A stretch of 64,000 nt of DNA from Tubulanus polymorphus (taxonomy: Eukaryota; Nemertea; Palaeonemertea; Tubulaniformes; Tubulanidae). A program made the translations under genes and the position numbers. The stretch lies in the NCBI RefSeq assembly GCF_964204645.1, contig NC_134034.1:4895414-4959413 (forward strand). The letters are read 5' to 3'. Shown here one piece after another: positions 45,406 through 57,553 of the stretch. Position 1 is the stretch's first letter; the number at the start of each line of letters is the position of its first letter. Below the pieces are notes generated by a model, which was not told the origin of the DNA, ran no database searches, and saw only the letters and a program-made list of their open reading frames with translations.

Positions 45406-47332
45406 ATCAAAATGATGTGGCTAAACTTTTTTTCCACCTACGAATGAGTACTGATGACCCCAAGATGGCCGCCAATTGCGTCATAATTGCCTGGTCAAAA
45501 ATACCCTCTCGGATATAAAAGATCCTTTTCCAAAGACTACCCATTACAAATTGCTATGAAAAATGGCACACCATTAGAAAGCTACAGGACTCAGAATTCA
45601 GGCCAAAATTAACATTTTTGGGAACAAAAAAGGTCACAGGACGGCCATCTTGAGTCCGATCGACCCAATTTTTCTCATGCCGATGGGCCCTTGGGGGATA
45701 CAAATATATACGAATGATCAAGGTTATTGATAAAAGTGTCTTCAAAATTTCCCTCGAAAACTTCTAAAATGTGTAAAAAGTGCTGATTTTGGCGAACAAC
45801 AATGGCTGCCAGACGGCCATCTTGAATCTGACAGGGCCAGTTTTTGGCACGTATAAACCAAATATCAAGACATTACCTTGAAGCGTCTTCAAAACTTTGG
45901 AACTCTCACGAACTATCTAGATGGTTATCTCTCGACTCAATAGCTTCAAGACCCATCTCAGAACAACTTTGTTCCATGCAGCATACCATTAACTCTCGGA
46001 AAGCGAATTGGATTTAACATTTTTTGGGCAGAATAAAATTTGATTGAATTTGCAATTCGAGCACATGGCTAATTAGCATATCAAGTTCATACACTCGATT
46101 TGGGAAAAGCAATTTTTTGCGAACCTTGCGCAATTGTCAAGGATGAATTTTCTGTAGAGCAAATAAAAATTCCTCCCAAACACCAAATCAACTAAAGATT
46201 TCATAGAAATCGATCTTGAAATACGATTTTAAATCTTAAAATAAAACCCTGAAGTAAAACAATAGACGATACGCGGGTTCACGTGAACACCTGATTTCTG
46301 TAAACGAAATGTTGGTTGTGACAAAATTGTTCAGACGGTTTTAGGTGGTAATTAGTACGGAAACGTAACAACCATGGTCGACTTATTCGATGAAATCAGG
46401 CCTATGTGATATCCAAATTTTGACTTTTTTATTCTCCAGACCTCCCTGATATAGAAATAAAAAATTTTGGTGGTACGTATAGTAATAATAGTAATAATCA
46501 CAGCGCCGACGGCGACAGAGCCGTGTCAGAGATCGGCGGAGTGAAAATTGCGGAGGTGGACGAACACGAAGAAGTAGGCTATTGAGTTACTTGAATCGCG
46601 AAAACTCCTGGCGCGGCCCCGACGCTTTTCGTTGATTAAGTAGTACAAATATCAAGCAATGGGTTTTCACCACAATCTACCGCCGGTGTTTACCCGATTT
46701 CAATATCACTCCAAAATTCAAAGAAACCTCGAAATATCGAACCGCAACACTTTCGGTAGATATCCGCAGCTGCCCAACCGGGAAACTTATTTGTTGATAG
46801 CATCGATAGGATCCATCATCTTCTCCCGTCAAGGGATTCGAACCCACTAAGCTAAAGCCGTGCCAGAATCAGGTCGGGCCAATCACAGCGCTTGTAACAA
46901 ACCACATTAGGCTTCTGTGGAATTTCCCAGTAAATGGGCCAATCAGCGAACACGTAGCGAACGCGGAAGTATTGTCGCGTGTTGATACATGACGTCATGC
47001 GCAAAAGCGCCAGTAATGAAATCACGATAATTCACGTGAACAGCTGCTGATATTTTTAGATAAACCAATCACATGGAAGACACAACTTCCTGATTGGCTG
47101 ATGAAAATTGAAATTTTCCCGATTTTATTTTCGTGAAAAATGCAGAAAACATTTTTATGAAAGCCTATTTCAAAATTCTGCTCGCTACGATTCCGAGAAT
47201 GGATTACGCTTAAATACGTGATTTGTTCGAATATGCCCTCACTTGGCAAGCAAAAGAGCCTTTTGTGTGGAAACCATGTCATTTAAATTCGCTCCATTTG
47301 TATAGTAATAGGCTCAGCCTACGGCTGGCCTA
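45406..47332. other. Gene-free stretch with a tRNA-like repeat
   Basis: No gene. At 46825-46950, minus strand, TAGCTTAGTGG is followed directly by GTTCGAATCCC, resembling fused A and B boxes of a tRNA promoter; it matches the repeat at 6800-6970. No cloverleaf can be drawn. Confidence 0.4.
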
Positions 47333-50300
47333 AAAACGATGTTGAAAATATTACATTGATCCGAAACATATTCGCCGAGATATTAGCAGCTGAGTCGGGA
47401 GCGCGCTGTAAATTTGAACACTAGCAGGTGCGCGCTCTATATTTCGCCGTATTTAGGTGCGCGGAGACTAAGGCATGCTCCCATAAAAGCCTCCACTGCA
47501 GCGACGGACGCCATACTAGTAAGATGCAAACCCCGTAGCGTTCTTCTCGACCTTCGTAAGTTTTGTCTGCTATGCCGTACTAGTTTTCGGAACGAATATT
47601 CCAGATTTTATGACTATTTAAACTTTTTGGAGCGATAAAAAACACAGATAAGCAATATTTATCAATAAGTTCTCCCCCAGGCCTAAAAATTAGGATATAT
47701 TTCAATAGGAATTTTAGCGATAGAAATTCGATCGGCTCTCGACTTTTGACCTAAACTTGGCTCGTTCCTGGAAATTCCGCCGCTCGGTCGCGCTAATCCA
47801 CTTCCGGTTCACTTCCGGGTTCGCGTGATCTTTGTTTACATTCGTTTTAGCCCCTTGTTTTGTCATTTTTACGCCGTTTTTGTTAGAATACCGCCCTGAA
47901 ATCGTTTGCATATACATGTATCTATTTTATTGTTATTGACTGTTATTATTAACTTATAAGGTAAATAATGGCCACAAATCAGCAAGTTTACGAGCACTTA
48001 GTCCATAACGCCGGTAAGATGAGTATGAATTAGTAGTTGAAGGTTTTTTAGAGCTATATCCGATTTATAAACAGAGCCAAGAGCATTATAAGACATTATA
48101 TCTTAGGTTAAAGAGAGTTCATACAAGAGCCCAGAGTTTTATTCGCAACCGCAAATGGCGTCCAAATGCGACCAAATCATTTTTACAATCGACTTTTCCT
48201 GTCACGCCCGGACCTTCGCGGGTAGAAACCATGCAACAAGCTGCGACCACTTTACGTGAAGAGGCACTCACAGAGCGATGTATCAACATTAATACTGAAA
48301 ATAAGTCTCTGAAGCGTAAACTGTGCAATGTGTAGGTCCAAAACTCATGTCTCGAAGAAAAAATATATTCAATGAGACACATCATCAAAGATTGCAAGAA
48401 TTGACAGATAAAATGGATGAACTAACAAAAAAAAATATCCAATGGGGCTGAACTCTCTGCATCACTGACGTTGTTAAGAGCAGAACATGATACCCTCATA
48501 GAAAAATTTGACACGCTCTGTGCAGAACAACAAGCATCTGAACTGCAGACAACAAAGCGCCAGAAATTAGATAGAGACCTCATGAGTCGAAAAATAAAGA
48601 GGCGCGACGAAAAAATTAGATCACTTGATAGAATAACAAAAGAAAATTTTTTAAAGAAAAAAAGCAACTATCAAGCCAGATGCAAGAAATTGAAAGCGAT
48701 TTGCAAGCGAAAATGGAACAGTTACAACTATCTGAGGTCCGTAACACCAATTTAAAAAGTGAAGTTAACCAGCTTAAGTCAAGAATCAGTCAGCTTAAAT
48801 ATCGTAACACCGTAAAAATACAAGAAGAGCGTAAAGAGACTGATTTGAAAAAAATTGAATCCCTACAACATCAGTCAAAAATAGATTCTCTGATGAAAGA
48901 AAACCTTAGATATGAAAGTTTGTCAACTGACAGAGATGAAATTGCAACTTTCGTTGATGGGAAATTTACAGATGACGTCCGCGAAACATATATGCATTTA
49001 TTAGCCACCAATCACGTCAGCATGAGTCAGGTTGATGACGTTGTAAAAACTATATTGAAAAAAATGGCTAAATGTAATGTTGACTCAATGCGTCTCCCAT
49101 ATAACGCCTTAAAATCTCGTCTGCTTCTCGAAGGTAATTTCATCGTTAAATCCCATGTGGCCGAAGCTATGTTAGCTGATAAAAAAAATCATGATGTCGG
49201 CCACTGTTAACATGGAGACGGCACTGGTAAATTCCACAAACATTACCAGAATTTTTAAGTGACTCTCCAAGATGGTACTTCACTTTCGCTTGCGATGTCA
49301 AAAGTTGGCGGAGGCGATACAGAGCTGCTAATGAAAAATTTTTAAACAAACAATTAGTGATTTTGCTGCGATTATAACTGACTCATCAGATCCAGTTCAA
49401 CAAGAACAAACTGTGGCAAAATTAGTTGCATCTTCAAAAAGTACCATGTCAGACCAAGGGTCAACCAATCCCTGTTTCAATCAACAGCTTCAACTACTAC
49501 GAAAATTTACTACCAAATGTTGTTGAAGATTGGAACACATTGACTCAAGACACCAGGAAATCTCTTGGAACCATGGGTAATTTTTTCTGTAAGATGCACC
49601 TTCTAGTCAACTTTGCTACAGAATGTGATAAAACACTGGCCGGCTTTGAAGAACTTGCCACTGATGAAGAGACAGTCGCCTACACTAAAGTATCCGGTAC
49701 AGCTAGACTGATTTGAACAGCCGTAAAAGCACTCTATCCTCGTGGCTTAGAAGAGTGTGGTGTAGCTTAACACTTCCAAACATTTTTACGGGGAGATGGT
49801 GAAAAATTATTGCTACAAACATATAAAGGTAATAGATTCAACATCTTGTTTTATGATGGCGCAGCACTTTATTACCATCGTGAACACATCAACCGTTTTC
49901 TCAGTTCATGGCCTAATCCGAACAAACTTCTACAAGCGGTTTTCAGTGATGTAAAATACCAAGTCCTTCTCGCTGGGTGCCGTGCATTAGGCATCATTGA
50001 TAAGGTAATCACTGGGCCATTCTGGAGAATCCTAAATGGAGCAAACAACGTCCTCGACATGAATCACCATCTCCTACAAATGAAATCAAAATTAATTGAT
50101 TGGTGTGAAGACAGCCAGCCAATAATGCCGGGTGACATAATCTTTCCAGATGCAGAGATACACAAAGACGCATTGTATGATTTACTTTTCAAGCAAACGA
50201 CAAGTCAGGAATTTGAATGTCTCACCCAACAAGCACTGGAGCTGTTAATGCACGGATTGCTATTAATCCTCGAACGACAAGCGCAGGATCAGCTACCAGT

Positions 50301-50819
50301 TGGAAAATACTTCAATCCTGATGAATCGACGAAGGCGTCATACACGAATGTCCCGACCAGCAATGTGATCTCTGAGCGTGACTTCGCAATCTTGGATTTA
50401 CTAATCCGAATCAAACCAGCAAGCAACCCAGAATCTCTCGAAACGCTGACCCTGTGGATGAACAACAGAACATCAAACTAGCTAGAAAAAAGAATTTAGA
50501 CGATAGGTCAGTATTATTTAAAAAGCCAGATCAAGCGTTGATGTAATGAAAAAAAAATTAAAGAGAGACGGGAAGCCATTCGCAGGAAGTCATCCCTGCT
50601 ACTGGCCAATCAACAAGAAAAAGTGAAAGCCGAGGAGAGAGTGCTAACAAAATAAATTAAGGCTACCAACAACTTAGCCGAATTTGGTGCGGTATGGGTC
50701 AGTTCTAGTATAGTCCGAGAAGAACTCTTCAAACTTGAGCCAGCACTTCGAAAAAAAGCCATCCTGTATCAGATAAATTTCCATAAACAGGTCCTTCACT
50801 CTAAAGGTGACACAGAATT
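47333..50819 (+). pseudogene. Family M copy, 5' part and most of coding (split by element Q)
   Basis: Leader 47333-47967 starts AACGATGTTG, identical for over 100 bp to the window end 63894-64000. ATG at 47968 opens MATNQQVYEHL. Parts in order: N-terminal segment to 48180; coiled coil 48200-48900; EIATFVDGKFTDDVRETYM near 48940; NFIVKSHVAEAML; GDGTGKFHKHYQNF near 49215 after a stop at 49207; GGGDTELLMKNF; FCKMHLLVNFATECDKTL near 49590; then a long open run 49810-50481 with GNRFNILFYDG, YYHREHI, RALGIIDKVITGPFWRI, ILERQAQDQLPVGKY and NVISERDFAILDLLIRIKP. Basic helices and ALRKKAILYQINFHKQVL follow up to the element Q insertion after AATT 50816-50819. About eight stops or frameshifts. I do not recognise a characterised superfamily; conserved Asp residues (DGT, ECDKT, IID) would suit a DDE/RNase H-like enzyme, unproven. 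Confidence 0.78.
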
Positions 50820-50845
50820 CTGCCCATTTCTGACAAAATGGTGTA

Positions 50846-51190
50846 GGTCAAAATTTTTCGAAAATCAGGTTTTGATTGATCCTACCTAATTTGGACCTGC
50901 TCTTTCATTTGGTGCGATCCTCAGATCATTATCTCTCACCGTTAGAGAGATAAAAAATGAGAAAAGGAAGTATGTCTTATCATTTTCCTCATATTACCTG
51001 ACAAAATGCAGTAAGTTATTGTTTGAACGACTGATATAAGTATCAAATGACAAAAAGAAGTATGTTTCGCTAAGTAATCTGACTTACTTCGTTTTGTCAG
51101 ATAGATCATGTTATATACTTCTTTTTGTCAGGTAAGTCCTCGCACATACTTCCTTCTGCCAGGTAAGTTGTCTGACCTACTTCCTTTTGT
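50846..51190. repeat. Subterminal repeat cluster of element Q (left)
   Basis: The motif ACTTC(C/T)TTTTGTCA, in either orientation, occurs at about 50965, 51050-51065, 51090-51105, 51115-51135, 51146-51165 and 51178-51192. The related right-side motifs are at about 58900, 58968 and 59022. The motif echoes the TGACAAAA of the terminal repeat, as transposase-binding sites often do. Confidence 0.6.
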
Positions 51191-51540
51191 CAATGCATTT
51201 TTTGAAACTGAAACAGTTTTAATTATTGGAATTTGTGTTGTTAGGATTCTTATTTCAATCATCCATGATAGCATTAGGTTAAAAACGAATAAATTTGAAG
51301 TGTCTCGATCTTGAGAATTGCAGGTATGTATCTAAAGTTTTCACCAAATAATAGAAACATTTCCTCTGTTCCAAGCATGGATGTTTCGTCACTGTTTCAT
51401 TATTATCATTATTATTATAAGGCCTATCACTGGATTGAAAACTGGCCTATGCTATGCAATTTCAGAATTTCTATCATTTTCAGCATGGCCTGAGCTATAT
51501 AATGCTTCAAATTTCGATCTCTCATTTTTACTCTTTTCAG

Positions 51541-52335
51541 GTTGTCCCTCCTTAGCTTTAGTGACGTTTTTAGAACCCTTCGAAGGGCAGGTATTGTGGA
51601 TGACGGAGAGGACATTTTGAATGCGAATTCAACGCAAGCCACTGTACCGGCTGAAATTGAAAGTAGCGCTTCAACGGGTGAAAATGAACCTCAGCATAAC
51701 GACAAAGAAAACGAAATGCCGCCCCCTGAGAAAAAAAGGCTCACTCCAACTGAATAGCACGACAAACTTGTTTCGGACCATCCATTACTTATAAGTTGTG
51801 CATGCAAGCGTTTGAAATGCCATGAAAAATTTACAGAAATCAAAAGACGAAATATTCATGACAGCTTATGGAATATAACTGATTATAGTGAGCGAAAAGC
51901 TTGGGTATTCTATCATGTCAAGTGTTGCGATTCCAAATCTGCAAGCGATAGAAAAGTTCGTAAATTCTATCTGCCAGTGGCTACGGCTGCTCTTGATGTT
52001 GAAGTTTGCCAGACATTCTTCTTACAGACCTTAGGGTATAAGAGCGATCGGATTCTTACGCATACCTAGGCAGCACAACAGGGTCAAAATGTATTTTCGC
52101 CACCAAAAGACAAGAGAGGAAAACATGCTCCTAAACATGCCATGACCACGGAAGTACATGAAAAATTAAAAGCGCATGTTGAGGCCTATAACCCATCGAT
52201 CAGTCATTACAGAAGAGAACACGCCCCTCATACTCGATATCTCACTACAGAAATAAATGCCACAGTAATGCATGATGATTTCAACAAACTCTTTCCAGAT
52301 TCCAATGTCTCCTATGTTACATATAAGGCCCATCT
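51541..52335 (+). pseudogene. Element Q gene, N-terminal exon
   Basis: An acceptor CTCTTTTCAG precedes 51541. One frame to 52335 with two TAG stops (51755-51757, 52067-52069). Encodes an acidic lead-in, a Cys-rich stretch (ISCACKRLKCHEKF), KVRKFYLPV then EVCQTFFLQTLGY, and NPSISHYRREHAPHTRYL. This is the N-terminal half of a multi-copy invertebrate family whose C-terminal half contains a D-N-C-x-GQNKN motif. Interrupted after SYVTYK by Harbinger-2. Confidence 0.72.
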
Positions 52336-52554
52336 ACACGGAGGCACTAAAAAGCCGGCTCCGTTGGAACCGGCTTTTTGGGGTCGGTATTTTGAATAGC
52401 GCGCGTCTACACGAAGGCTTCTCGAGTGCTGGGGAAGCGAGGTTTTCGGTTACACAAACATAGAGCGGGGTTTTCGGTTACAGAAACATTGTGGCGCAGG
52501 GTTCCGTACTTCGATTCAACATTTAAGAATTTCTTAACCGAGTTGTGATAAAAT

Positions 52555-54317
52555 ATGGAGCTTATGTCACTTTGTATGTGGATGCTGTTCCTACAGGTTT
52601 TACATAATCGACAACGTAGGCAGGCTTATCGACTAAGGACTTTGAAAAAACGGAAGAGACGTATTATTCAATTCAGAAGACGGCAACTGCAGCAACGACA
52701 AGAAGTTATTAACTTTTTCATGATGAAATTTGACCAAGCTGACCTAAGGAAAGGGCGAATTTGGAGTTTTCCTAAGAGTTCTGATCTGTGGGATAATATA
52801 ATGGCCTATTGGACAGATGAACGTTGGTTAGAGAACTTTAGAATGACAAGAAATACATTTCAGGTAGGTCTTGCCTGGGGATCATAAAGATGTAAGAAAG
52901 CAATCTCAATCTCAATAGCTGAATACAGTGGCGACGGAACCGCCGTGGCAGTTTTTTCCCTAATAACCATTTTCTTTTAACATCGAATTTACTTTGGCCT
53001 CATCATAGACATATTTATTCCTTACAAATAAAAACTGTTCCAGATACTCGAAAAATGCTTCAAATTTTCTAAATTTTCTTGGGGGAGGACCCCCAAACCT
53101 CCCTCATGGGCCTTCGCACCTTCGGTGCTCGCTCGTCGGGTTAAGAGGCATTGTTTCTGATGAAGTATGTAAATTTGTCTTTAGCACCCCCCGAAGTATA
53201 TGTTTACACCCCCTCCCCCCAAAAAGCGTACATACTATTTGGACACTCCCATACCTTGCTGTCAAAGTGACGGATAGGTGCAGAAAATTGCTCAAATATG
53301 AAGATAGATTTATTGCCTTATTTTTCAATATCACTAAAAGTAACTAATCCTTATATTTTACAGTATATCTGCCAGAGTCTGTCAGGAAAACTACAGAAGA
53401 TGAATACCACTATGAGAGAACCTTTATCAGTTGAAAAGCGAGTAGCTATAACTATCTGGAGACTGGCAACTGGTGCCGATTACCGAACAATTTGTTACAT
53501 TTTTGGTGTAGGTCGGAGTACAGTGGGCGGTGTTGTTCTTGAAGTGACTGAAGCAATTGCAACTAATCTTGGTCATGAGTGGATAAAAATCCCAACGGGT
53601 GATGACTTATTGGAAAACGTTCAAACGTTTGAAGGAGTTATGGGTTTTCCCCAGTGTTTTGGAGCTATCGATGGTACCCATATACCAATAATCGCGCCAA
53701 CTGATACTCCAAAAGATTATTATAATCGCAAGGGATATTTCAGTCTAAACGTGCAAGCTTTGGTTGACAGCAGTTACAGGTTCATTGATGTTGTTATCGG
53801 ATGGCCAGGCAGTGTACATGATGCCAGAATCCTTGGTAACTGTACATTGTATGACAACGCAGAACGTTGCATACTTGTTCCGAATACAAAACGACGCATA
53901 AATGGCATTGATATTCCTCTAATGATCTTAGGTGACCCTGCTTATCCATTACTTCCATGGCTTATGAAGCCCTATTCTGATAACGGATTATTAACAAAAT
54001 CTCAACATAACTTTAACTACCGTCTTAGTCGTGCTAGAATGGTTGTGGAAAATGCATTTGGCAGACTAAAAGGCAGGTGGCGCATTCTCTTGAAACGTCT
54101 GGATAATAAACTTGAATATGTTCCGAATGTTATTTTGTCATGTTGTGTTCTTCACAACATCTGTGAAACCTATAAAGAGTTATTCGACCAGCAATTGCAA
54201 GAAAATTTGGTGGAAATGCGTGAAGAGCCTGTGGCTAGAGTTTGCAATACAAATGTTGAAGAAGCTGGTGATATTCGTCGAGCTCTAGAAAATTATTTTT
54301 ATTTCCGGGGTAATTAA
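52555..54317 (+). CDS. HARBI1-like transposase of Harbinger-2, apparently intact, two exons
   Basis: Exon 1 52555-52863, intron 52864-53363 (GTAGGT ... TTTTACAG), exon 2 53364-54317; the join is phase 0 and gives 420 residues without a stop. Features: basic N-terminus; LWDNIMAYWTDERWLENFRM before the junction; an HTH-like stretch (RLATGADYRTICYIFGVGRS); catalytic Asp in GAIDGTHIP; VIGWPGSVHDARI; catalytic Asp in ILGDPAYPL; catalytic Glu in VVENAFGRLKGRWR; and CCVLHNICE. All DDE residues are present. The true start is uncertain: a TTCCTACAG acceptor at 52588-52596 could mark an upstream intron. Intron sequence shows repeat-like G/C-rich islands. Could be a live transposase or a recent arrival. 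Confidence 0.88.
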
Positions 54318-55058
54318 CTCTGGGTACATGAGCTATTTTAATGCAAGAATTTAAGTTGAAGTTAGTTGCAAGAATTTAAGTTGAAGTTAGTTGTCCATCG
54401 TGCATTTTGTCTAGTTGTAGTTATAGTTTGATATAAAAGTGACAGCTCCTTAATTGCAATTTGAAATCTGCTTTAACTAATTAACAGTTTTTGTGCTCTT
54501 AATCGGACACGGTAGGCTGGTATTGTGTGTTATGATATAGAAATTGAATAGTTTGTGATGCACACGCCTACAAAAAATAATGAAAATTGAAATTTGTTTT
54601 TTTATACATTGTAGTTTTCGTAATTTTTATACTAATGGCTAATCAAACGTGTTAATTACTGGATGATCAATGATTTCTTAGCCAATCGAATTTGGCTAAT
54701 GTTTTTATTACTGAGAGAGTTTTAGGATTTCAAAAGCGTTGTTTCGTATATAGATGAAAAATGATTACAGTATTATTGTTTTAAGTTGTGTAATGGAATC
54801 AAAATTGGATTAATTTCAAATAAAGCTGGTGACTAGAATAAAATTATTGAATAGATTACTTTATTTCCTCCATGAAGGCATAAAATAGAGTGGCTTGGCG
54901 CTTTGATTAATAAATGAGTTTTTACTCTGTGACCATGTGACCAGGGCTCCAAATTGAAAATTATGAGCTATCCCACCCAGATAATAATTTTCGAGTCACT
55001 CAAAAAAGAAAGTAACCAAGCCTACAGAGAATTGACGCACCAGAAGATATACTCTGGT
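54318..55058. other. Gene-free stretch in Harbinger-2
   Basis: No gene. A 26-bp tandem duplication (GCAAGAATTTAAGTTGAAGT) lies at 54342-54392. Confidence 0.45.
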
Positions 55059-55612
55059 CAGGCCTGTACATAGAGGGGGTTCGGACAAACCCCCTTTTGT
55101 GGTGCCCTTTTTCGAATTTTTGACGTCCGAAAATGTTCTCAAATTTTTTCTCAGAAATTTCATCTCCAAAGAAATAAGGGCACATGTTGTCGTCCCTATC
55201 AATCACAAAAGTAGAAAAGAGCATGCACATTTTTACAAGACAAGGAGATAGTTTTCAACAAAAAGGTTTCCATGTTTATTCCCTGGAAACTACATCTCAA
55301 TGCAGTAAATTTCCTACAAAGCAATTTGCATCAGGACTTCATTTGTTGCTTGGAAATTGAACCATAAAGCAGTAATTTTTCTGGGGGAGGACCCACTCAT
55401 AAATGCCCTTCTTTTATAAGTTGTGTTCCCAGTTCCCAGTAGTCCCTGGATCCACCCATTGCAGGAAATTGATCTAAAAACAGGTAAAATATCAAAATTT
55501 TCTCACCTGGTCCGGGTACCGCCACACCATATTGGATGCCTTTTTTGGTGACATTGCCCTTCCTCCTCCCCCCAAGTAGAACCCCCCTAAAATAATCCTG
55601 TCTACGGGCCTG
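55059..55612. mobile_element. hAT-like MITE, 554 bp, in Harbinger-2
   Basis: Termini CAGGCCTGTACATAGA and, inverted, CAGGCCCGTAGACAGG. Flanking CTGGT at 55054-55058 and 55613-55617 (5-bp duplication). Non-coding; G-rich stretches (GGGGG) near both ends. Confidence 0.7.
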
Positions 55613-56242
55613 CTGGTATCCAGTTGGGATATAGAGATGAACCATTCGAGTATCCCCTGGGTCCTTGGACACTGCCTATTTATAGCGGAAAAAAATCGTG
55701 ATGGGTTACTTCAGAGGAATAAGCCAGAAAAATTTGTGTAGGCAGTCGGATCTCTTTGGGCCGAAGGCTCACCAACCCAAAAAGTCAGGTTTTGAGAAAG
55801 TCACAAATATAGGAAAAACAACATAATTTGATAAAAAACTTTTTTTTCAAATCATCTTTGTTACATTACAAAAGATACATTATCAAACAGATACCTGAAT
55901 GAATACAATTTTTTTAAAAATTTTCCAGCAGATAGGAACCTAAACTAGGGGTCCATGGACCTCTTGCCCCATTGAGAGTGTAAGACCCATGAATATTGCA
56001 ATTAGGAAATTAACTGATTTCTACAGTGGTTTACTAGCAGTCTATTTTTGCAACTGCGAAATACAAGTGTGCAAGAAAAAAAAACTTTCAAAGCAGCAAC
56101 ATAAAATTTCAAGTTTCATAACTAATAATAATAATTCTAACTTTTTTTGGTTTGATTGCCATGATAAAATTCATTTAAAAAGTAACATTAATACGCCTAA
56201 ACTGAACTACTTCGACTTTTATTGCTAAACTAACTAATTCCA
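55613..56242. other. Gene-free stretch in Harbinger-2
   Basis: AT-rich, no recognisable feature. The small ORF at 55989-56228 shows no motif. Confidence 0.4.
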
Positions 56243-56825
56243 TATGAGTAAAATCCCACAATAAATGAATTAAATGTTTATCTAAAACATATAAGAAATA
56301 TTTCGGGTGGTTACTACCACCCTTCTTCAGTCTAAAATGACTTGCCAAATATACACACAGTATTAATGAAATAGGACGCGAATCGCTGCACATTACGTTA
56401 TGGGGACTAGAGCACTGACATATCTTGAAAGAAGTTTATTATGGGGGCCGAAACCATTATTAAAGAATGATCGGAATGAGTGTTAAATCAAAGCAGATTC
56501 AAATATATGTCGTTTAGTGCGACTATTGTTGGGAAAAATAATATTGGCTCCAGAAAAATCAAAATTATGTCCGGTAACCAATGAATGAGAGACTACCCCA
56601 CTTTCTAATTTAACCCCATTGAATACAACCCGTTTCCCCACCTATTTCATGTATTAATACTGTGTGTGTATTTGGCAAGTCATTTTAGACTGAAGAAGGG
56701 TGGTAGTAACCACCCGAAATATTTCTCATATGTTTTAAATAAACATTTTATCATTTAATCCATTTATTGTGGGATTTTACTCATATCGTTTTATCACGGA
56801 TATTGTGATCTCAAATTGACTCATT
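56243..56825. mobile_element. Fold-back element with about 140-bp inverted repeats and 12-bp target duplication
   Basis: The left arm (about 56243-56373) and right arm (about 56647-56786) are inverted copies with small indels, both containing TTCGGGTGGTTACTACCACCC, itself partly palindromic, and GACTTGCCAAATA. Flanked by TAACTAATTCCA at 56231-56242 and 56826-56837. The long duplication is unusual for a DNA transposon and suits a retro-type insertion. Confidence 0.72.
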
Positions 56826-56837
56826 TAACTAATTCCA

Positions 56838-57262
56838 GCTGTTAAGGGAGTGTTTTATAAATGAGAAAGCAGAAGGGCGTTCATCATTATTGGATGGAAG
56901 TTCAGGTGCTGCTGTTGTATTCTGTAATAAGGAATCAGTTGTTTCCGGCCTCCATTGTGCCCTTGATGGGCTTGCATACTGACGAGGTTCTAGAATTTGA
57001 TAATTATTCATTGGCGGTTCCATGGCTCCTAACTGTGGTCCAAACGGCTGTTGCATATAATTACTTTGCCCAAACATACCACTCATGAGCTGAAATATTT
57101 TCAGTTCATGAGCCCTATCCTCTCTACGCATGCGTTCCTCTTTTTCACGCTCTTCTTTTCGCATTTGTTCTTCAAAAATTTCTCATCTGACCGCTGTTGA
57201 AACTGAAGAAATGATTCAAACAGTTCACCTTGGCGGGTGAGCTTCTTCTTTGGAGGTGCTGA
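56838..57262 (-). pseudogene. Harbinger-2 MYB/SANT-like partner, last exon (broken)
   Basis: On the minus strand an acceptor CAATTTTTCAG leads into PPKKKLTRQGELFESFLQF and, after a one-base indel in a T run near 57175, FEEQMRKEEREKEERMRR and HELKIFQLMSGMFGQ, ending in a Pro/Gln-rich tail. This Glu/Arg-rich helical end is typical of trihelix/MYB-SANT partner proteins of Harbinger elements. Upstream exons with the DNA-binding domain are missing because the element is truncated there. Confidence 0.65.
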
Positions 57263-57553
57263 AAAATTGAAAAACTCGTGACATATACTTAAACCACTTA
57301 TAGTACAATGTCCATACAAAATTATAGAATTCGTACAGATATGGACACCCAGAATTCCATGATCCACGCTGATCAATCACAAAGGTGCACCAGGGGCCCT
57401 CCCCCAGAAAATGGATTTTTCCAAACTGTGAGATCGATTAGTGAATCTGGACATGATATATTGTGAGAGGAAATAACATGAATCACCATATTCATCAACT
57501 AAAACAATTGATATAGATTGATATAGATTCAATCATATCCGCATTCTAAAAGA

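Larger units (their letters stand above)
52327..57540. mobile_element. Harbinger-2 inserted in the element Q gene (right end not found)
   Basis: The left boundary is placed where element Q coding stops, at TAA then GGCCCATCTACACGG (52324 on), a start typical of PIF/Harbinger ends. An inverted repeat AAAAAGCCGG / CCGGCTTTTT lies at 52349-52379. It contains a HARBI1 gene on plus and a MYB-partner relic on minus, the usual Harbinger pair. I could not find a matching right terminal repeat before element Q coding resumes at about 57550, so the right end is truncated or diverged. Confidence 0.6.

Noticed and set aside
46825-46865. A tRNA gene on the minus strand
   Set aside because: Only box-like motifs; no acceptor stem or anticodon arm can be drawn.
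55397-55672. Minus-strand ORF near the MITE end
   Set aside because: Covers the MITE terminus; no domain and no support from a second copy.
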